Below are positions 56,216-64,000 of a stretch of DNA of 64,000 nt, piece by piece; positions within the stretch are counted from its first letter, which is position 1; every line of letters begins with the position of its first letter. The notes under the pieces were generated by a model. It saw only the letters and a program-made list of their open reading frames with translations, made no database searches and had not been told where the DNA came from. The position numbers were made by a program, and so were the translations under genes. The stretch comes from Lepas anatifera (lineage: Eukaryota > Arthropoda > Thecostraca > Lepadidae): contig JAOTON010002103.1 in the NCBI GenBank assembly GCA_034440635.1, forward strand, positions 441,501 to 505,500. The letters run 5' to 3'.

Positions 56216-57155
56216 CCGACGCGTCGGTGGGGGTGTTTGAACACCCCCTCGGGTCTTGTCATTCACTTGTCATTGATCAATTCTGCAGCTTTCCCCAAAA
56301 TTTAAGGTCCGGTCATCTCAAGTCAGATCACCAGTGCAGGTCAAGTAACCTCACTTCCAAAAAAGTTTTAGATATCATAAGTAAGAAGAGGGTTAATGTA
56401 TCCATTTGAAACTCATATCACATAATGGCCCCACCGACCGCTATAACATGTATTCCAGTATTTCGCATATCGATGATCGGATCAGGACCAGATACAGATC
56501 GTGACCTCTCCATTGGAAATGTGTGGCAAAGCAGGAATTGGGCTATACTTGTGTAGATACGGTTGATAATACCTTCATATTCTACGAATCTTAGTATCCT
56601 GGGCCCCTTTCTAGGTTCATGCTGCATTTTGTTTCACCTGTGACCTCTGAGACGTCATCTGTGGCTACTTTAGCAGGTTTGCATGCTTGGGTCAATACAT
56701 TTGCAGGAAGTGACGATAAAGCATTTATTTTGATACAAACGCGTTTGGATTGCTACTACAAGTCGATTGATTGCATATTGACTATGCTAGATTATATAGT
56801 GACCTTGACCTGACCAGGTTAGGTCATTTTTGTTTCGACTTAATATATTGATATCATTTGATTCTCAGTAACGAGAAGTGGACTACGCCTAAAAATTGAT
56901 TTTCACTAATTTCTATCAGAAGCTAGAGCCAAGAAACTCTTCTGTAGCATCTTATCTTCTTTGACCTGGCATGACCTCAATGTTGACCTGAAACAAAAAA
57001 ATGACTGATCTAGTTTCGTCATGATTTTATGTGCTATTCACCAGTGTTCGAGTTTTTTTTTTTGCTATCCCGCATAGGGGCCGAGTTCGAGGAGGGTGTT
57101 CGAACACCCCCACCATGGCGAAGGCTGCTCGGAGGCCCACTGGGGCGGGTGTTAA
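56216..57155 (-). mobile_element. TTAA element, family D copy 3
   Basis: Palindrome GGGGTGTTTGAACACCCC near the left end, whose terminal TTAA is lost. Right end with GTTCGAACACCCC, ATGGCGAAGGCTGCTC, GGGGCGGGTG and TTAA at 57152-57155. About 940 bp. The junction ATTTAAGGTCC shows the site into which the A dimer inserted in copy D2. Confidence 0.8.
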
Positions 57156-57220
57156 ATAGACCAAGTTTTTGCTACTGCGAACGGTTCTTCAGCCGTCCAG
57201 AAAATTTATGAAAGGGCCAC

Positions 57221-57728
57221 TTAACACGCGCCTCACTGGGGAGGGGGGGGCAGAATTCGCTCCCCTCCTTGTTTTCCCCAGATAATGCAAATATGAAGAG
57301 ACGCAGACCAACGAAACTTACAGTAGCTTATCCCTGATCAATTTTACGCATCTGACGATTTTTTTAGGTCAGCTCATGGCAGGTCAAGGAGCTATCCAAG
57401 GTCAAGTGACCGGACCACAAAACCTAAAATTACAAGTTTGAAGCTGGGGCTAAGGAGCATCAGCTAACCGATCAGTTTGAAACTTTCACAATATGATGTG
57501 ATCATTAGGGTCTACAAATCTGCTATCTCGGAATTTTGATATTCTTAACCTAAGGTGGGGTCAATTTTTTGGTCACTTCATTATAAGTCTAAATTGAAAG
57601 GGCTCGCTTTCAGTAAATATTGGATAGGTAGATCTGAAAATGCTCACACCGTGTATTCTTACCACGATTTTGGCAATAAAGTTCAGTTTTTGACCACCTG
57701 ACCACTCAAAGGCCATGTCAGGTCACAG
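57221..57728 (-). mobile_element. TTAA element, family C copy 3, truncated by a minisatellite
   Basis: TTAACACGCGCCTCACTGGG at 57221, then a decayed GCAGAATTCGC palindrome. The interior aligns with copy C1 in reverse as far as GTCAGGTCACAGGA, where the 47-bp array begins. The remaining third of the element is not found on the other side. Confidence 0.8.
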
Positions 57729-57730
57729 GA

Positions 57731-57946
57731 TGTGTGTCGGTGGGTGGCTTCCTCCGGTTGCGGTGGGACCGAGTGTGTCGGTGTCGGTGGGTGGCTTCCT
57801 CCGGCTGCGGTGGGACCGAGTGTGTCGGTGTCGGTGGGTGGCTTCCTCCGGCTGCGGTGGGACCGAGTGTGTCGGTGTCGGTGGGTGGCTTCCTCCGGCT
57901 GCGGTGGGACCGAGTGTGTCGGTGTCGGTGGGTGACTTCCTCCGGC
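57731..57946 (+). repeat. minisatellite, 47-bp unit, about 4.6 copies
   Basis: The unit contains GTGTCGGTGGGTGGCTTCCT then CCGGCTGCGGTGGGACCGAG. Almost perfect copies, so the array is young. Open frames on both strands are a by-product. Confidence 0.9.
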
Positions 57947-58384
57947 TGGCCGCTGCGGCGCGCTAGTGTCAGGGACGACCGGTTGTGGGCAGAGGCTGGC
58001 AGAGCGGTCGGCGAGCGCCCCCACGGCACTGGCCGTCCAAGCCAGAGGTGGTTAGCGTGTCGCAGTACTTAGCCGCCACCCCATCCCGCTTCCCTCAACT
58101 CCGTCCTATCCCATTCCGCCTCACTCGGCACCGAGTGCACGCTACTGTCACAGAACGACCAGTCAGAGAGTGCACGGCGTTGTCATGGTCAGTCAGAGAG
58201 TTTGTCATGGTAGAGAGAGATTTACAATTTCATCGTTTTGACCAATTTTTAATGCATTGTTGAAATTAAATCCTTTTGGAATTGGACCCATTTGTGGTTT
58301 AACCCAGTTGTACCTTTCCTAAATTACCTGAAAAACACGTATTTTGTATTCTAAGTAACAGCCTGGGGTGCCACCCGGTGACTG
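57947..58384. other. unassigned sequence
   Basis: GC-rich to 58200, then AT-rich. No feature supported. Confidence 0.5.
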
Positions 58385-58627
58385 TAATAGCTTATTTACG
58401 ATTTTGGTATGCTTATCTCAAAATGCCACTTTCTTTGACCTGTCATGAACTCAATATTGACCTGAGGCAAAAAGTGCCCGATATAGTTTTGTCATGAATT
58501 TGTGTGAGCTATCCACCAGCGTTCGCATTTCTTTCGCCATCTCGCATAGGGTCCGAGTTCGAGGGGGTGTTCAAACACCTCCCACCTAGGCGTAGGTGGG
58601 TTGGAGGCCCACCACGGCGCGGGTTAA
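58385..58627 (-). mobile_element. TTAA element, family D right-end fragment (copy 5)
   Basis: The interior segment TTTGACCTGTCATG matches D3 near 56960. It ends GGGGTGTTCAAACACC, a linker variant GGCGTAGGTGGG, and TTAA at 58624-58627. The left part is missing. Confidence 0.75.
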
Positions 58628-58818
58628 AACAATTTCACGAGAAATGCATCAAATCGCTGTCAATTTAGATCGGGACCTTTTGATGGATAGTGTAATTCAC
58701 GGACACATTTTTGGTCCGTAACAATTAGAAGTCGGATGATTTCGGTACATAAGTAGACAATTGTGAGTATCGTACTTTGTTTGCCACAAAGTCTTGTCTT
58801 TGGAATCGTCTATCGCGA

Positions 58819-59072
58819 CATAGGCGGATCCAGTATTTCTGATCGCGTGGGCACAAGCTGGAGCCTCATCTGGACGATGAGAATGCCTTTTTGGGCGGAA
58901 AATACCTATTGTGGGGGCGCCAGTGCTTGCATCATAAAGGGGGGTGGGGGTGGGAGGAGTATTTCAGGTGGTGCTATCGACATTTCAGGGGGCCCGTGAC
59001 CATTTCAGGGGGAGACGAGGGTTGATGGGGGCGGTGGGTCAAGTGCCCCGTTGCCTCCTGGATCCGCCTATG
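58819..59072. mobile_element. small DNA element with GGATCC-containing inverted ends, copy 3
   Basis: Perfect inverted ends CATAGGCGGATCCAG and CTGGATCCGCCTATG. The interior shares GACATTTCAG and GTGACCATTTCAGGGGG with 36917-37190. Non-coding, 254 bp. Confidence 0.75.
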
Positions 59073-60015
59073 TATGAAGGCTTTTAGCTGAGTAAAGGCC
59101 TCTGGGAGTTTTGTTCTTTTCTCCGCGGCTGCCGGAGTTCGGATTCCGTTAACCTTTCCTGTCGGTCTGAATATTTCCAGTAGGTAAGGTCTGTCGCAAT
59201 CCCTGGTTGGCGAGTTGGCATGTTTTTCCACCCCACAATGCTGCACCATGGAGGTGACAGTGGTATAGATAGGTTTATCAGAAGCTAAGGGGGGGGTCTG
59301 CTTATAGTGAAGCGTGGGGCACCAGTAGTACAGCGTGGGGCATCAATAAGTGAGAGATCCCACGGTGCCAAGCTTGAGGGCGCCTGTGGAGTGGAACGAA
59401 GACACCAATTATGCACCATTAGGGCGCCGGTGCAGTGGAACGAAGACACCAGTGCTGCACCAGGAGGGGGGGCGGAAGTTAAGGACTGTGGGGATCGGTA
59501 TCTCTATATAACATTCGAAATTCTTTACTAAAATGTCAAAAGATGGAGGCACCCATAACAAACCATGGGGGCGCCGATGGAACGAAAAAGGACACTTATG
59601 ACGGACTATGGGTGCGCCATTGATATAGGGCTGGTTGTCAAAATATCCTATTTTTAAGCAGTAGCATTCTAGCAGGCCGCGCGAGTATTTTCCTTAGGAC
59701 ATGCAAAAGTGGAGCAGATGTAGGCTGCCCAGGGGGGCGCATAACCAATAAAGGGGCGCTTTGCCAGCGGGAAGGGGAGGGCGAGGTACCTTCAGCTCCC
59801 TGGAACCGCCCCTATCAGGGCATCTATTCAATTTAGTAATAGGAAAAATTAGAAAGCTTCAAAAACCTATCATGGACTGTCTTGGATACATTTTGGAAAA
59901 CAACACGAGAGAAGGACAGAGTCCGCCCTTCTTGACAGCAATATTCTTAAGGCATCTTAGCGGCTACATTTTTCTTGTTCGGACTTCTTCATTTCCTACA
60001 TGCTAAACCTAATTT
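59073..60015. other. unassigned sequence with a short duplicated segment
   Basis: Two direct copies of a segment containing GTGGAACGAAGACACCA lie at 59389-59460, each followed by a GCACCA word. No gene is recognised; open frames are short. Confidence 0.5.
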
Positions 60016-62396
60016 TGGTGCTGGCGACTATGAATGTGTGAGTGTTGCGACTGTATGCAATGCGTGCTGGCGACTACGAATGTGTGAGTGTTGCAACTGT
60101 ATGAAGTGCGTGCTGGCGAGTGTGAATGTGTGACTGCTACGACTGTGTGACTGTATGTAATGCGTGCTGGCGAATATGAATATGAGAGTGTTGCGACTGT
60201 ATGTAATGCGTGCTGGTGACGATGAATGTGAGAGTGTTGCGACCGTATGTATTGCGCGCTGGCGACTATGAATGTGTGAGTGCTGCGACTGTATGTAATG
60301 CGTGCTGTTGACTATGACTGTGTGACTGCTGCGACTGTGCGACTGTATGTAATGCGTGCTGGCGACTATGAATGTGTGAGTGTTGCGACTGTATGTAATG
60401 CTTACTGGCGTCGATGAATGTGAGAGTGTTGCGACCGTATGTATTGCGTGCTGGCGACTATGAATGTGTGAGTGCTGCGACTGTATGTAATGCGTGCTGG
60501 CGACTATGACTGTGTGACTGCTGCGACTGTGCGACTGTATGTAATGCGTGCTGGTGATTATGAATGTATGAGTGTTGCGATTGTATGTAATCCGTGCTGA
60601 CGACTATGAATGTGTGAGTTTTGCGACTGTATGTAATGCTTGCTGGCGACTACGAATGTGTGAGTGTTGCAACTGTATGTAATGCGTGCTGGCGAGTATG
60701 AATGTGTGACTGCTACGACTGTGTGACTGTATGTAATGCGTGCTGGCGAATATGAATGTAAGAGTGCTGCGACTGTATGTAATGCGTGCTGGTGACGATG
60801 AATGTGAGAGTGTTGCGACCGTATGTATTGCGTGCTGGCGACTATGAATGTGTGAGTGCTGCGACTGTATGTAATGCGTGCTGGCGACTACGAATGTGTG
60901 AGTGTTGCGACTATATGTATGGTGTGGGGCATGAATGTGTGAGTGCTGCGACTGTGTGACTGTATGTAATGCGTGCTGGTGATTATGAAGGTGTGAGTGT
61001 TGCGACTGTATGTAATGCGTGCTGGCGACCATGAATGTGTGAGTGTTGCAACTGTATGTAATGCGTGCGGGCGAGTATGAATGTGTGAGTGCTGCGACTG
61101 AGAGTACTGTATGTATTACGTACTGGCGACTATGAATGTAAGAGTGCTGCGACTGTATGTAATGCGTGCTGGCGAGTATGAATGTGTGAGTGCTGCGACT
61201 GTGTGACTGTATGTATTACGTACTGGCGAGTACTAAAGTGTTAGTGCTGCGACGGTGTGACTGTATGTAATGCGTGCTGTTGACTATGAATGTGAGAGTG
61301 TTGCGACTGTATGTAAAATACGTGCTGGCGACTATGAATGTGTGAGTGTTGCGACTGTATGTAATGCTTGCTGGCGAGTATGAATGTGTGAGTGCTGCGA
61401 CTGTATGTAATGCGTGCTGGCGAGTATTGATGTGTGAGTGCTGCGACTGTATGTAATGCTTGCTGGCGAGTATTGATTTGTGAGTGATGTGACTGTGTGA
61501 CTGTATGCAGTGCGTGCTGGCGACTATGAATGTGTGAGTGCTGCGACTGTATGTAATGCGTGCTGGCGACTATGAATGTGTGAGTGTTGCGACTGTATGT
61601 AATGCGTGCTGGCGACTATGAATGTGTGAGTGTTGCGACTGTATGTAATGCGTGGTGGCGACCATGAATGTGTGAGTGCTACGACTGTATGTAATGCGTG
61701 CGGGCGAGTATGAATGTGTGAGTGCTGCGACTGTGTGACACTATGTATTGCGTGCTGGCGACTATGAATGTAAGAGTGTTGCGACTGTATGTAATGCGTG
61801 CTGGCGAGTATGAATGTGTGAGTGCTGCGACTGTGTGACTATATGTATTACGTACTGGCGACTATGAATGTGAGAGTGTTGCGACTGTATGTTATATTTG
61901 CTGGCGAGTATTGATTTGTGAGTGCTACGACTGTGTGGCTGTATGTAATGAGTGCTGGCGACTGTGAATGTGAGAGTGTTGCGACTGTATGTAAAATACG
62001 TGCTGGCGACTATGAATGTGTGAGTGTTGTGACTGTATGTAATGCTTGCTGGCGAGTATGAATGTGTGAGTACTGCGACTGTATGTAATGCTTGCTGGCG
62101 AGTATTGATTTGTGAGTGCTACGACTGTGTGGCTGTATGTAATGAGTGCTGACGACTGTGAATGTGAGAGTGTTACGACTGTATGTAATGCGTGCTGGCG
62201 ACAATGAATTTGATAGTGTTTCGACTATATGTACTACGTGCTGGCGACTATGAAAGTGTGAGTGTTGTGACTGTATGTAATGCTTGCTGGCGAGTATGAA
62301 TGTGTGAGTGCTGCGACTGTATGTATTGCGTGCTGGCGACTGTGAATGTGTGAGTGCTGCGACTGTATGTAATGCGTGCTGGCGACTATGAATGAC
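60016..62396 (+). repeat. satellite array, 46-bp unit with a longer variant, about 50 copies
   Basis: The basic unit contains GTGCTGGCGACTATGAATGT then GTGAGTGTTGCGACTGTATG. A longer form inserts a second GTGACTGTATG-type step (GACTGTGTGACTGTATG). Variants such as GCGAGTATGAATG, ATTGATTTGTGAG and GTGACGATGAATG recur in blocks. More diverged than the other arrays. Minus-strand frames through it are incidental. Confidence 0.93.
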
Positions 62397-62735
62397 CTCT
62401 TTTCAATGACTAGTTTGAAACGTGGAACGTGGTCTAGCATAGGTGTCAAGAAAACGTAATACATTGATGACTGCCACTTATGCTCCTAATCATAGCCTCT
62501 TATAGATAAAAACATTTTGTTTGCATCTTTATTCATTTGTGGCACAAATACAGAAGTTCGATCGTTATTATTGAAAACGTTATTAGATAATCTCAGCAGT
62601 CATATATGGATACGTTATACGTCTAGCAAAGACAAATAGATAATACAAAATATTAGTATTTTCAACTATTTGAAGCATAAATAAGACTCATTTCGTTTAT
62701 TCCAATGTGCCAAATGCCCTGTAATCAGTACAAGC
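62397..62735. other. unassigned AT-rich sequence
   Basis: Nothing recognised. Confidence 0.5.
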
Positions 62736-62931
62736 AGGGTGGTCTGGTGACTTCCTCGCCTGCCTTCAGACCGGACAGCATGAACTGGCGTGGGTTCAGT
62801 CCCCACGGCGGGAAACTGCCTTCCGCGTTCCATCTGGCCCGCTGGACAGCATCCTTAAAAGTCTGGGCCAATTATCCACGTAACTGGGCAACTGTGCCTA
62901 CTGGGAGTGGCCCTAATAAGAATATAAAATG
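62736..62931 (+). mobile_element. tRNA-derived SINE, family S4, copy b
   Basis: GGGTGGTCTGGTGAC (A-box region), GGGTTCAGTCCCC (B-box), GGCGGGAAACTGCCTTCC. The 3' end has GCAACTGTGCCTACTGGGAG then TGGCCCTAATAAGAATATAA. Matches copy a at 54853-55052 in reverse. Confidence 0.8.
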
Positions 62932-64000
62932 TTCCTGAGTGAAGTTTGCAGTGCGCTCTGCTCAGCAAACGGCCGCCGCATAGTTCTGGGTATGTATTCA
63001 GCAGTACATCTTCTCCGAAGAGAGACATTACGCCTGTGTAGACCACCGGTCGACACGGGGCTCAGGCCCGATAAATAAACACGTCAGAACACCCGGCAGA
63101 CGGTGGCCGGTGCACGCGCACACGGACAGACACTGGACATGACAACCCCGCCCCAAACGCACGCGGCTCTTCTTATCTCGCACTGTGTATGCATGCGAAG
63201 GCAAGATCAGGGATTTTCTCATTTCACTGGGGGATCTTACCAAATTATCCTATTGCAATACTCTACACGGAACGATTGAAATAGAATGCAATGATCAGCT
63301 TTGAACAGACATCTGAGGCTGGGGCGTCGGCGGGTTCCGGTTGCCAGCGCCGCTGTCCGAGTTTTACTGTGACGGCGCCGCGACGTTGCACCTGTGGATC
63401 CCGAGCGACACATTTGGTAGTAATTGGCATACTTATGGTGGTGACTGGAGGAGAGAACTGTGTTTTTGTGTCCAACCAATCACGTGACATTCTAGTTTTA
63501 TGTTGACTATGTGGTCCATAGGTTCATAAACAATGTTGGGCTATGTTTTTTATGGATAGTTTTCCAAGCCTCTCATGTATTGTTTTAAAGGTAGAATATT
63601 CAGTAAAAAGTGAAGATACAAAAGTTTCTTCATTCTGATGTTGCCCATAACCTGCCCAGCGTCAGGTGGCACGCTGATCTTTCTATATGGTAACACTCTA
63701 CAGTTATCCCAGCCGAATAAGTCAGGGGGTGAGTGGTTAGTCAAATCCGTACAGCGCCTGTCCACATTCAGTCCCTCAGGCGCCACAGCACCCGCCCCTC
63801 AACTTTCCGTCCCAAACATTAGCCTCATCAGCTGCGGTTACAAGGCTTTAAACCCCCATCCAAGCGTATCTCAGTCTTGCCTCCTATGCAACGGGCGAAA
63901 AAGGAGAACAGTGGCAGAGAAACCATGAGAAATGATAACAAAACTGCATCAGTCACTTTTCCCCTCATTTCACTTCCCAGACTGTGCCTTGCCCTAGGGC
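62932..64000. other. unassigned sequence
   Basis: Short open frames only (under 100 codons), overlapping on opposite strands and without a recognisable domain. No promoter or RNA gene can be supported. Confidence 0.5.

Noticed and set aside
57683..58072. Overlapping frames on both strands around 57.7-58.1 kb as genes
   Set aside because: Shadows of a 47-bp minisatellite inside a DNA element remnant.
60604..62464. His/Ser-rich minus-strand frames as a repetitive protein
   Set aside because: Frames shift with unit length changes in the 46-bp satellite; no consistent reading frame.
1..64000. Bacterial operon, promoter and ribosome-binding-site annotation
   Set aside because: The content is eukaryotic; no operon-like gene order and no conserved promoter that I can support.

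Overview
The window looks like repeat-dominated nuclear DNA from a metazoan, most likely an aquatic invertebrate. The evidence is the mixture of element classes: a Penelope-like retroelement, a Tx1/L1-type LINE, an RNase H-bearing I/R1-group LINE, at least three tRNA-derived SINE families, piggyBac-like TTAA-flanked DNA elements and kilobase minisatellites. Nothing in the sequence fixes the phylum. An arthropod such as a crustacean would fit, but that is a weak inference. I found no host protein-coding gene, functional tRNA, rRNA or CRISPR array that I can defend.

The dominant component is a superfamily of non-autonomous DNA elements, mostly 0.85-1.2 kb, that covers roughly a third of the window. 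Copies are bounded by TTAA (or a one-base variant) and carry GC-rich terminal repeats. Inside the ends sit short perfect palindromes whose centre differs by family, and the interior is densely filled with AGGTCA/TGACCT words. I group them as A (palindrome around GGTACC), B (ATCGAT), C (GAATTTC), D (GTTTGAAC or a variant) and E (CCTCCGAGG). Copies lie at 1-283, 375-1408, 1667-2528, 8157-9355, 9530-10374, 12130-13140, 17192-19777 (a D holding an inverted A dimer), 25722-26572, 28847-29640, 31516-32547, 34485-35338, 35870-36904, 37941-47944 (a C split by a LINE), 41025-42057, 49857-50879, 53687-54533 and several fragments from 55.7 to 58.6 kb. A different TTAA element (family F) occupies 51011-53278. 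No transposase is visible.

Layout. 0-5 kb: TTAA elements plus a palindrome-rich region. 5.6-7.1 kb: a 40-bp minisatellite. 7.6-13.8 kb: TTAA elements and three copies of SINE S1. 14.6-16.5 kb: a 35-bp array. 17.2-19.8 kb: the nested D/A dimer. 20-23 kb: a 25-bp array with higher-order structure. 23-31 kb: SINEs, small minisatellites and a LINE 3' fragment. 31.5-37.9 kb: TTAA elements between two inverted arrays of TTCGCGAA palindromes. 37.9-47.9 kb: element C2 split by a LINE of about 9 kb, which itself carries a B element, a second LINE and a SINE. 47.9-55 kb: a Penelope-like element cut by three TTAA elements and a SINE, head to head with a truncated inverted copy. 55-60 kb: D and C fragments, a 47-bp minisatellite and GGATCC-ended elements. 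60-62.4 kb: a 46-bp array. 62.7-62.9 kb: a SINE, then unassigned DNA.

The elements interact as a nested insertion record rather than as a pathway. Several insertions are delimited exactly. Removing a B, F or A element plus one TTAA, or a SINE or LINE plus one 14-bp target duplication, puts the interrupted reverse-transcriptase frame back in phase. That fixes both the element ends and the order of events.
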